NCBI GenBank assembly: GCA_023257975.1
Contig: JALRAW010000110.1
Span: 1-9,309, forward strand
Source of the DNA: Candidatus Fonsibacter sp.
GTDB lineage: Bacteria > Pseudomonadota > Alphaproteobacteria > Pelagibacterales > Pelagibacteraceae
Length of the DNA: 9,309 bases
Reading direction: 5' to 3'
Below, piece after piece: positions 1 through 6,500 of the stretch. Under the pieces are notes generated by a model that ran no database searches, was not told the DNA's origin, and was given only the letters and a program-made list of their open reading frames with translations. Every line of letters begins with the position of its first letter. The stretch's first letter is position 1. Position numbers and translations under genes: made by a program.

Positions 1-206
1 AGCTTCCGTTGATGCTTAACATCACCAAACTCTTTCTCCAGTTCAAAGAACTCAATCCAGATCTGGGCAAACTTGGCCGCGTTGCTCTTAGCCAGAATCA
101 TGTCATTAAAGATTTTCCGCGATTTCTCCATGTTCTTGAAATATTTGGCCTCGACAAAGGCCCAGTACTTCTCCAAGGAGTAAGTCGGGTCACCTTGGTG
201 CTTAAA
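1..206 (-). CDS. Fragment of a eukaryotic HAT-repeat splicing factor (SART3/Prp24-like), foreign to the operon
   Basis: The reverse strand is open across this stretch with no start or stop inside the fragment. It reads as helical HAT (half-a-TPR) repeats. One unit contains YWAFVEAK followed by NMEKSRKIFNDM. The next contains FAQIWIEFFELEKEFGD followed by a Q-R-K-L turn. The spaced W/Y, E and R-K positions are the HAT signature, and the second unit resembles the SART3 family, whose members recycle U4/U6 snRNPs in the eukaryotic nucleus. Base composition is near balanced with many G/C-ending codons, unlike the A+T-rich DNA that follows from about 205. The piece is cut by the window edge on one side and by a composition break on the other. 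Other HAT proteins (Prp6, CstF-77, Prp39) are possible. The HAT call is fairly firm; the SART3 assignment is from memory of the family. Confidence 0.6.
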
Positions 207-260
207 AACTACAAAACTTCTTTTATTTAATTTTACCCTTTGGATTAAATAACAATATAT
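204..260. other. Left chimeric junction between eukaryote-like DNA and the bacterial operon
   Basis: Composition changes sharply at about 203-215 from near-balanced DNA to strongly A+T-rich DNA. The minus-strand HAT reading is recognisable up to about 200. The plus-strand SpoT reading is recognisable from about 266 and possibly from 242. Bases between them are A+T-rich with no assignable homology. No repeat, terminal inverted repeat or attachment-like site is visible, so this looks like a blunt join and not a mobile-element boundary. The exact breakpoint cannot be fixed by eye. Confidence 0.55.
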
Positions 261-1942
261 GCCGATATAATTACATTGACGAAAATGTTGTTAAAAAAGC
301 TTATAATTTTGCATTTGATGTTCATAAAAATCAAAAAAGACTTTCAGGGGATCCCTATATTACTCATCCAATTGCAGTAGCAGCAATACTGTGTGATTTA
401 AAAGTTGATACTGCCACTATTACTACCGCTTTGCTACACGATACTATTGAAGATACCGAAGCAACATACAATGAAGTAAATAAATTATTTGGAAAAGAAA
501 TAGCTGATCTCGTTGAAGGAGTTACCAAAATTTCAAGATTAGAGGATAAGTCAAAAGAGTACTCAGTTGCTGAAAATTTTAGAAAACTAATACTTGCAAC
601 GTCCAAAGACATTAGAGTTTTATTAGTTAAGCTTGCAGACAGACTTCATAACATGCGAACCATTAACAATATTGCTGACTCTGAAAAAAAATTAAGAATA
701 GCAAAGGAAACTATGGAAATTTATTCTCCCTTAGCTGAGAGAATGGGGATGCATAATTTTCGTGATGAGCTTGAAGATTTAGCTTTTAATGTTTTAAATC
801 CTGAAGCTAGAAAATTAATTACTGATCGATTAATTCTTAATAAAGAAAGTCTCGGTGTAACTTTTTCAGATATTTCAAAAAAAATTCTAAAATTACTAGA
901 AGAAAAAAATATTAAAGCTAAAGTTGCTGGGAGAGAAAAAACACCATTTTCTATTTGGAGAAAGATACAAAGTAAGAGAATTTCCTTAGAACAAATTACA
1001 GACATTGTTGGTTTTAGAATTATTCTTGATAGCGTCGATATGTGTTATCGTGCTCTTGGAATTTTTCATACCGAATGGTCAATGGTTCCCGGAAGATTTA
1101 AAGATTATATTTCAGTTCCAAAATCTAATAATTATAAATCGATTCATACTGCAGTCATTGGTCCTAAAAGACAAAAAATAGAAATTCAAATTAGAACACA
1201 TGAAATGCATGAATTTGCTGAAAGAGGTGTGGCTGCTCATTGGAATTATAAAGCTAATGAAAAAGTAAGTTACAATACTCTTAAAGACTATAATTGGTTA
1301 AAAGATTTAGTCGAAATGTTGGAAAGTGGAGAAAATCCTGAGCATTTCTTTGAGTTTACAAAACTTCAGTTATTTCAGGATCAAGTTTTTTGTTTTACTC
1401 CAAAAGGAGCTCTTATTCGTTTGCCAGCAAATGCTACACCTATCGATTTTGCTTACGCAGTTCATACCGAAATTGGGGATAAATGTATTGGTTGTAAAAT
1501 TAATGGAAAAGAATCTCCATTACAAAGTATTTTGCATAATGGTGATGAAGTTCAAATAATCACATCTTTAAAACCGTCGCCATCAATGTACTGGTCATCA
1601 ATTGCAAAAACAGGGAAAGCTAGAGCAGCAGTTAGAAGATTTTGGTCGTTAAGAAAGACAGATAAATCAGAAGAAAAAGCTTATGATACAAGTTTATGGG
1701 TTCTTTTAAGTCATAAAGCTGGAACATTAGGAGAAGTCTGTACAATGATAGGAAGACATAAATGCAATATTTCAAATGTGGAGTTAGTTGATAAAAAAGA
1801 TGATTTTATAAGTTTTATTTTTGATTTAGAGATAAAAAATTTAAAAGATTTTACTAATTTGGTTTCAGAGATCAAACAACAAGGAATAAATTTTAAAATT
1901 ATACGAAATAGAAATTCAAATGTTGACAGACAAAAAAACTAA
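242..1942 (+). CDS. spoT: Bifunctional (p)ppGpp synthetase/hydrolase (RelA/SpoT family), 5' end missing and central region shortened
   Basis: This enzyme makes and degrades the alarmone (p)ppGpp in the stringent response. The frame is open from 206 and looks homologous from about 266. No in-frame ATG lies upstream (the ATG at 259 is out of frame and stops at once), so the native start has been lost at the left junction. A TTG at 431 is in frame but lies inside the hydrolase domain, just before its HD motif, and is not a credible start. Domains in order are: HD hydrolase, with QKRLSGDPYITHP and then HD at 437-442 and ED at 449-454 within LLHDTIEDT; synthetase (about 923-1290), with GREKTPFSIWRK, PGRFKDYISVPK, EIQIRT and GVAAHWNYK; TGS (1379-1567), with FTPKG and DFAYAVHTEIGD; and C-terminal ACT (about 1685-1910), with GTLGEV and NISNVELVD. 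Only about 39 codons separate TGS from ACT, where E. coli-type SpoT has roughly 180 residues of helical and zinc-finger/RIS sequence. The stop overlaps pyrE by 23 bases. Confidence 0.9.
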   Translation, partial: GLNNNICRYNYIDENVVKKAYNFAFDVHKNQKRLSGDPYITHPIAVAAILCDLKVDTATITTALLHDTIEDTEATYNEVNKLFGKEIADLVEGVTKISRLEDKSKEYSVAENFRKLILATSKDIRVLLVKLADRLHNMRTINNIADSEKKLRIAKETMEIYSPLAERMGMHNFRDELEDLAFNVLNPEARKLITDRLILNKESLGVTFSDISKKILKLLEEKNIKAKVAGREKTPFSIWRKIQSKRISLEQITDIVGFRIILDSVDMCYRALGIFHTEWSMVPGRFKDYISVPKSNNYKSIHTAVIGPKRQKIEIQIRTHEMHEFAERGVAAHWNYKANEKVSYNTLKDYNWLKDLVEMLESGENPEHFFEFTKLQLFQDQVFCFTPKGALIRLPANATPIDFAYAVHTEIGDKCIGCKINGKESPLQSILHNGDEVQIITSLKPSPSMYWSSIAKTGKARAAVRRFWSLRKTDKSEEKAYDTSLWVLLSHKAGTLGEVCTMIGRHKCNISNVELVDKKDDFISFIFDLEIKNLKDFTNLVSEIKQQGINFKIIRNRNSNVDRQKN

Positions 1943-2504
1943 AGAAATTTTTGTAAAAACTAAGGCACTATTACAAGGACATTTTATTTTATCATCAGGC
2001 TTACGAAGCGAACAGTATTTACAATGCGCAAAATTATTAATGTATCCAAAGCAATCAGAATTAATTTGTAAATCTCTTGCCCAAAAAATAAAAAAAATCT
2101 TTAAAAAAATAGATTTAGTTGTAGCACCGGCTATGGGAGGAATTATTGTTGGATATGAAGTTGCCAGACATTTAAAGGTTCCTTCAATTTTTACGGAGAG
2201 AGTTAATGGAGAATTTCAGATTAGACGAGGTTTTGAAATTAAATCAGGAGCCAAAGTTCTAATCGTTGAAGATGTAATTACAACAGGAAAATCAAGTATG
2301 GAGTGTGCAAAAGTAATAAAAGAACATAAAGGTAATGTAGTTGGATTTGCATGCATTGTAGATCGATCAAATAATCAAAGTTCGATTAACTCAAAAATTG
2401 TTTCACAAATTACTTTTAATATCCCAACTTATCATGAAGATGAAATTCCAGATAAATTAAAATCTATTCCAGCAATAAAGCCAGGTAGTAGAAATTTAGT
2501 CTAA
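1920..2504 (+). CDS. pyrE: Orotate phosphoribosyltransferase
   Basis: PyrE transfers the phosphoribosyl group of PRPP to orotate, giving OMP in cytoplasmic de novo pyrimidine synthesis. The 194-residue product has the type I phosphoribosyltransferase fold. Its signature VLIVEDVITTGKS at residues 113-125 is the PRPP-binding loop, with paired acidic residues followed by TTGKS. Also visible are HFILSSGLRSEQYLQC near the N-terminus, the PAMGGIIVGYEVAR loop (70-83), and the flexible-loop region FTERVNGEFQIRRGF (91-105). The C-terminal IPAIKPGSRNL is typical of one bacterial PyrE subgroup. The ATG at 1920 lies inside the end of spoT, giving a 23-base overlap. No purine-rich ribosome binding site precedes it, so coupling to spoT translation is likely. 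Length is normal for the family and nothing seems missing. Confidence 0.95.
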   Translation: MLTDKKTKEIFVKTKALLQGHFILSSGLRSEQYLQCAKLLMYPKQSELICKSLAQKIKKIFKKIDLVVAPAMGGIIVGYEVARHLKVPSIFTERVNGEFQIRRGFEIKSGAKVLIVEDVITTGKSSMECAKVIKEHKGNVVGFACIVDRSNNQSSINSKIVSQITFNIPTYHEDEIPDKLKSIPAIKPGSRNLV

Positions 2505-3239
2505 ATGAGAAAAAGAATTAGATTAGGATTTAATATTGACCATGTCGCAACAGTTAGAAATGCAAGAGGAGACGACTATCCATCTCCATTAAGAGCTGCA
2601 ATCATAGCTCAAAATAATGGCGCAGATTCAATAACGGTTCATTTAAGAGAAGATCGTCGTCATATTCGTGATCATGACTTAATTGAGTTAAAAAAAAAAA
2701 TTAAAATTCCAATAAATTTAGAAATGGCTTTAACACCAGAAATGCTTAAAATTGCATTAAAACTTAAGCCAAAATACGTATGTATTGTTCCTGAAAAAAG
2801 AAAAGAAATAACAACAGAAGGCGGTTTAAATTTAAATTATAAAAAAAATTATTTAACAAAGGTTATTCGTTTATTAAAACTTCAAAATATTCAAGTATCA
2901 TTGTTTATAGAACCAGATTTAAAAACGGTTCGTTTAGCTAAAAAATTAGGCTCAGATAATGTAGAATTGCATACTGGGAAATATTGTAAATTTTTTAGAG
3001 AAAAAAATTATATAGGCATTAAAAAAGAATTTTTTAAAATTAAGAATTCAGCAAAACTTGGTAACATTTTAAATTTAGGAGTTCATGCTGGACATGGTTT
3101 AAATTATCAAACTTCTAAAAAAATATCCAAGATCGATGAGATAACAGAACTAAATATTGGTCACTTTTTTATATCAGAGTCGATATTTTTTGGTATAGCT
3201 AATGTCCTTAAAAAGTTTAATAAGATTTTAAAACGATGA
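2505..3239 (+). CDS. pdxJ: Pyridoxine 5'-phosphate synthase
   Basis: PdxJ condenses 1-deoxy-D-xylulose 5-phosphate with 3-amino-2-oxopropyl phosphate to form pyridoxine 5'-phosphate, the last ring-closing step of the DXP-dependent vitamin B6 route. The 244-residue product is a standard-length TIM barrel. It shows FNIDHVATVRNARG (9-22), VHLREDRRHI (45-54) with the conserved His46, NLEMA with Glu73, the EGGLNL segment in the middle, VELHTG, and GVHAGHGLNY (192-201) with His194 and a phosphate-binding GHGL. The ATG follows the pyrE stop with no gap, and no Shine-Dalgarno sequence is visible. The stop overlaps acpS as ATGA. A run of 11 A at 2690-2700 lies within the frame and is read through intact. 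Pairing with acpS is a known conserved neighbourhood. Confidence 0.95.
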   Translation: MRKRIRLGFNIDHVATVRNARGDDYPSPLRAAIIAQNNGADSITVHLREDRRHIRDHDLIELKKKIKIPINLEMALTPEMLKIALKLKPKYVCIVPEKRKEITTEGGLNLNYKKNYLTKVIRLLKLQNIQVSLFIEPDLKTVRLAKKLGSDNVELHTGKYCKFFREKNYIGIKKEFFKIKNSAKLGNILNLGVHAGHGLNYQTSKKISKIDEITELNIGHFFISESIFFGIANVLKKFNKILKR

Positions 3240-3628
3240 ATGTAATCGGATTGGGAACAGATATTGTAAATATAAATAGAATACAAAAAATTTATTCTAA
3301 GTACGGTAGCCATTTTTTAGATAAAATTTTAACTGAAACCGAAAAAAAAACTGAAAAAAAAATATCTAATTTAATAAATATTGAAACAATTGCTAAAAGA
3401 TTTGCCGCTAAAGAAGCTATTTCTAAAGCTATCGGCTATGGATTTTCTAAAGGAATCCATTTTAAAAATATAGAAATCTTTAACGATAAGAATGGTAAAC
3501 CTTATGCCAATGTAAACGGTAAAGCAAAAATAACACTTAGCAAAATATCAAAAAAATATAATATTTTTATAACTTTATCTGATGATAAACCTTGGGCTGT
3601 AGCAACAGCTTTAATTACTTCTAAATGA
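3236..3628 (+). CDS. acpS: Holo-[acyl-carrier-protein] synthase
   Basis: AcpS transfers the 4'-phosphopantetheine arm of coenzyme A to a serine of apo-ACP, activating it for fatty acid synthesis. The 130-residue product has both magnesium-binding signatures of the family: GLGTDIVNINRI near the N-terminus with Asp9, and RFAAKEAISKAIG (55-67) with Glu60 in the KEA motif. The GIHFKNIEI and NGKPYANVNG segments and the C-terminal ITLSDDKPWAVATAL are also typical. The ATG overlaps the pdxJ stop by 4 bases (ATGA), and its own TGA overlaps the lepB start in the same way, so all three are probably translationally coupled. Two short A-runs lie at about 3344-3362 in a lysine-rich stretch with no effect on the frame. 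Confidence 0.94.
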   Translation: MNVIGLGTDIVNINRIQKIYSKYGSHFLDKILTETEKKTEKKISNLINIETIAKRFAAKEAISKAIGYGFSKGIHFKNIEIFNDKNGKPYANVNGKAKITLSKISKKYNIFITLSDDKPWAVATALITSK

Positions 3629-4350
3629 AAAAAATTATTGTTGAAAATCTAAAGACACTTGTCTTTGCTTTTCTAATTGCATTATTTATTAGAAGTTTTT
3701 TTTTTCAACCTTTTTATATTCCATCATCATCTATGGAGGAGAATTTATTAGTAGGAGACAGATTATTTGTCTCTAAATTTACTTATGGATACAGTAAGCA
3801 TTCATTACCTTTCAGCCCTAATATTTCCGATAAAAGAATTTTATTTTCATTACCAGAGAGAGGGGATGTAGTTGTTTTTAAAACACCTGAAGATAACGAT
3901 ACAGATTATATTAAACGTTTAATAGGTCTTCCTGGAGACAAAATTCAAATGATTAATAGTGTGCTTTACATCAACAATAAGCCCATAAAAAGAGAATTTG
4001 TTAAAAATGATTTTGTACTTTGTGGTGGATACAAAATTAAATCAAATTTTTATCTTGAAACTTTACCTAATGGAAAAACTTATATAGCCGCTTACTCTGA
4101 AAAAAACTCATCAAAAGATACAGACGTTTATTTAATTCCTCAAAATAAATTTTTTTTTATGGGGGATAATAGAGATTGTTCACAAGATAGCAGGTATCTT
4201 TCAAGTGTTGGTTATGTAGATAAAATTAATTTAGTTGGTAAGGCGCAAATTTTATTCTTTTCAAATAATGAGGAAATTGGAAATTTATTTACTTTTTGGA
4301 AATGGCACAAGTCAATAAGATTTAATAGAATTTTAAAATTTATTAAATGA
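3625..4350 (+). CDS. lepB: Signal peptidase I
   Basis: LepB is the inner-membrane leader peptidase that removes signal peptides from Sec- and Tat-exported proteins on the periplasmic side. The 241-residue product starts with one hydrophobic membrane anchor (about residues 10-27), followed by FYIPSSSMEENLLVGD with the nucleophilic Ser36 just before Met37. The general base is Lys97 in DYIKRLIGLPGD. Box E is FMGDNRDCSQDSR, with the conserved GDNR and SR. Only one N-terminal membrane segment is visible, as in most alphaproteobacterial LepB; E. coli has two. The C-terminal end is basic. The gene overlaps acpS by 4 bases and rnc by 4 bases, both as ATGA. The lepB-rnc-era-recO order is a widely conserved operon in proteobacteria, which supports the call. 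Confidence 0.95.
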   Translation: MKKIIVENLKTLVFAFLIALFIRSFFFQPFYIPSSSMEENLLVGDRLFVSKFTYGYSKHSLPFSPNISDKRILFSLPERGDVVVFKTPEDNDTDYIKRLIGLPGDKIQMINSVLYINNKPIKREFVKNDFVLCGGYKIKSNFYLETLPNGKTYIAAYSEKNSSKDTDVYLIPQNKFFFMGDNRDCSQDSRYLSSVGYVDKINLVGKAQILFFSNNEEIGNLFTFWKWHKSIRFNRILKFIK

Positions 4351-5027
4351 TTTCTGATAACAAGATCAGTGAAGTAGAAAATATTATTGGAGTTAAATTC
4401 TTAAATAAGAAATTGTTAACACAGGCTTTAGTTCATAAAAGCTACTCAAACGATAATTCTGCTAATAATGAAATTTTAGAATTTTTGGGAGATAGAGTTT
4501 TAGGATTAGTACTAGCTAAAAAATTGATTAATTTATACCCGAACGATAAAGAAGGTCAGCTTGATAAAAAATTAGCATCACTAATTAATAAAAAAACATG
4601 TGCAAAAGTTATTGAAAAATATGATTTGTTGAAATTTATATCAATAAGTAAAGCACAAAAAAAAATTAAAACCGGAAATATAAAAATTTTTGGCGATTTA
4701 TGTGAGTCAATCATTGGAGCAATTTACATTGATAGAGGATTTGAAGCTGCGGAAAATTTTATTTTTGATTTGTGGAAAGATCAACTAAAACAGTCTGGAG
4801 AGATTAAAATTGATGCAAAAACAAAATTACAAGAATTATCTTTAAAACTTTATAAGGAACTTCCAGTATATAAAGATTTATCAACATCGGGTCCTGCACA
4901 TAAACCAGTATTTAAAGTTTCAGTTGCTATAAAAAAAACTAAATCATTTATTGGTGAAGGGTCATCAAAAAGAAATGCGGAGCAGAAAGCGGCTGAAGCA
5001 TTATTAAATAGTTTAGAGAATGAATAA
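4347..5027 (+). CDS. rnc: Ribonuclease III
   Basis: RNase III cleaves double-stranded RNA, processing the rRNA precursor and some mRNAs as a dimer. The 226-residue product has an N-terminal catalytic domain with signature NEILEFLGDRVLG (from residue 41), giving metal ligands Glu42, Glu45 and Asp49. The second metal-binding pair is Asp117 and Glu120 in GDLCESIIGAIYID. A C-terminal double-stranded RNA binding domain (about 155-222) has DAKTKLQEL, GPAHKPVFKV and GEGSSKRNAEQKAAEALL. All catalytic residues are present and the length matches the family. The gene overlaps lepB by 4 bases and era by 8 bases. No Shine-Dalgarno sequence is seen before the start at 4347. Confidence 0.96.
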   Translation: MISDNKISEVENIIGVKFLNKKLLTQALVHKSYSNDNSANNEILEFLGDRVLGLVLAKKLINLYPNDKEGQLDKKLASLINKKTCAKVIEKYDLLKFISISKAQKKIKTGNIKIFGDLCESIIGAIYIDRGFEAAENFIFDLWKDQLKQSGEIKIDAKTKLQELSLKLYKELPVYKDLSTSGPAHKPVFKVSVAIKKTKSFIGEGSSKRNAEQKAAEALLNSLENE

Positions 5028-5853
5028 AAAGAGAATAGGCTATGCATGTTTAATTGGTCCGACTAACGCTGGTAAGTCAACTTTACTCAATACAATTTTT
5101 AAAAAAAAAATCTCAATAGTTTCTCATAAAGTTCAAACAACAAACTTTGCAATAGAAGTTGTTAAATATCATAATGAAAATAAGATTATTTTTGTCGATA
5201 CGCCGGGCTTATATAATAAAAAAAATAACACTAATTTTTTAAATGACGTTATTGTTGAGGTAAAAAGATCAGACGTAATTGTAATTATTTTAGATATTTC
5301 TATTCATTTATTTTATGAGGAAATTATAGAAAAAATTTTAAAAAATATAAAAAAACCCAAAATTTTAGTCTTTAATAAAATTGATAAAATTTCAAAGGAA
5401 TTTGCCCTTGAGAAAGTTAATAAATCTAATTTTGCAAAAAATTTTGATGAAATTTATTACGTATCAGCGCTAAAAAATAAGAATATAAATAATCTTTTAG
5501 ATGGCATTGTAGCTAAACTTCCCGAAGGGGAATTTGATAATTCTTTAAATTTTGAAACAAATATTTCTAAAGATATTTTTTTTTCTGAACTTACACGTGA
5601 GGCGGTATTTCAATATTTAAATCAAGAGTTGCCATATCAAATTAATGTTAAAACTTATAAATTTGAAAAAGAAAATAGAAATTACAAAATTTATCAAATT
5701 ATTTATGTAAAAAATCATAACCATAAAAAAATTGTTTTAGGAAAAAATGGTAATGTAATTAAAAAAATTGGAATTGCAGCTAGAAAAGAAATAGAAAAAT
5801 TATTTAAACACAAAGTTAGTTTATTTTTAGATGTACAAGTATCTAAGCAATGA
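5020..5853 (+). CDS. era: GTPase Era, 30S ribosome assembly factor
   Basis: Era is an essential GTP-binding protein that binds the 3' end of 16S rRNA and helps mature the small ribosomal subunit. The 277-residue product has a G1 P-loop GPTNAGKS (13-20), a switch I region around HKVQTTNF (36-43), G3 DTPG (60-63), G4 NKID (119-122) and a G5-like VSALK. A type II KH RNA-binding domain follows, with the loop GKNG (241-244) inside VLGKNGNVIKKIG. It is shorter than the roughly 300-residue E. coli protein but no domain is missing. The start at 5020 overlaps rnc by 8 bases, and the TGA stop overlaps the recO ATG. A run of 10 A at 5101-5110 encodes lysines shortly after the P-loop. Confidence 0.95.
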   Translation: MNKKRIGYACLIGPTNAGKSTLLNTIFKKKISIVSHKVQTTNFAIEVVKYHNENKIIFVDTPGLYNKKNNTNFLNDVIVEVKRSDVIVIILDISIHLFYEEIIEKILKNIKKPKILVFNKIDKISKEFALEKVNKSNFAKNFDEIYYVSALKNKNINNLLDGIVAKLPEGEFDNSLNFETNISKDIFFSELTREAVFQYLNQELPYQINVKTYKFEKENRNYKIYQIIYVKNHNHKKIVLGKNGNVIKKIGIAARKEIEKLFKHKVSLFLDVQVSKQ

Positions 5854-6500
5854 CTTGGAGTGATGAAGGATACATATTAGGAGTTAATATTTACAGTGAA
5901 AACTCCTCTATAATAAGTATTCTTTCAAAAGATCATGGACATCATAAAGGCATAATTTACGGAGGAAGCTCTTCAAAGTTAAAAAAATTAATACATATTG
6001 GTAATAAAATTAAAGTTACCTGGAAGTCAAAATCAGAGGATGCTATTGGTTATTATAATTTTGAATTAATAGATGCGGTGGCCCCAAAATATTTTGATAA
6101 TGATAAAAAATTAACAGCAATATTATCAGCCACAAGTATTTGTCTAAAAATTTTACCTGAAAGAAATGTATATTTAACCGTTTATAATTCTTTTGAAGAT
6201 TTATTTAATTCTTTAAATTCAAATGATTTTTTTAAAAAATATGTATTATGGGAGAGATTTTTATTATCTGAATTAGGTTATAATCTTGATCTAGAAAATA
6301 AAGACTCTTTAAAATTATTAAATAAAAACATTAGTTATCCACATTATTTTCATGACAATTCAGCATCCTTTATAGATAAAGACATTTACAATGGATTATT
6401 AATTAATAAGCATCAATTATTAAATTATATTTTTGAACCGAATAAAGTTAAATTTCCTTTTTATAGAATAAAATTAGAAAATTTTTTTAATGAAAAATAA
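5850..6500 (+). CDS. recO: DNA repair protein RecO
   Basis: RecO acts with RecR, and usually RecF, to load RecA onto SSB-coated single-stranded DNA in gap repair. The 216-residue product is poorly conserved, as RecO usually is. It does show an N-terminal OB-fold region of alphaproteobacterial type: [11 protein letters not shown], then [11 protein letters not shown], a [19 protein letters not shown] segment, and [11 protein letters not shown] in the helical part. Only one cysteine is present, so the four-cysteine zinc motif of some RecO proteins is absent. The C-terminal part is low-complexity and Asn/Lys-rich with less recognisable sequence. Position between era and parC, with a 4-base ATGA overlap upstream and an 11-base overlap downstream, supports the assignment. 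It is somewhat shorter than the roughly 240 residues usual in other bacteria. Confidence 0.88.
   Translation: MTWSDEGYILGVNIYSENSSIISILSKDHGHHKGIIYGGSSSKLKKLIHIGNKIKVTWKSKSEDAIGYYNFELIDAVAPKYFDNDKKLTAILSATSICLKILPERNVYLTVYNSFEDLFNSLNSNDFFKKYVLWERFLLSELGYNLDLENKDSLKLLNKNISYPHYFHDNSASFIDKDIYNGLLINKHQLLNYIFEPNKVKFPFYRIKLENFFNEK

Noticed and set aside
9..230. Open frame on the + strand of 73 codons at the left end
   Set aside because: It is antisense to the HAT-repeat reading, crosses the composition break, and has no recognisable protein character.
364..612. Minus-strand open frame inside spoT
   Set aside because: It lies opposite the well-conserved HD domain coding frame and is explained as a shadow.
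721..1005. Minus-strand open frame inside spoT
   Set aside because: It lies opposite the synthetase region with a serine-rich, low-information translation; a shadow.
1326..1559. Plus-strand open frame overlapping the SpoT TGS domain
   Set aside because: The TGS motifs are clearly in the spoT frame; this frame shows no family features.
4850..5047. Minus-strand open frame across the rnc/era boundary
   Set aside because: It is antisense to the double-stranded RNA-binding domain and the era start, with no start context of its own.
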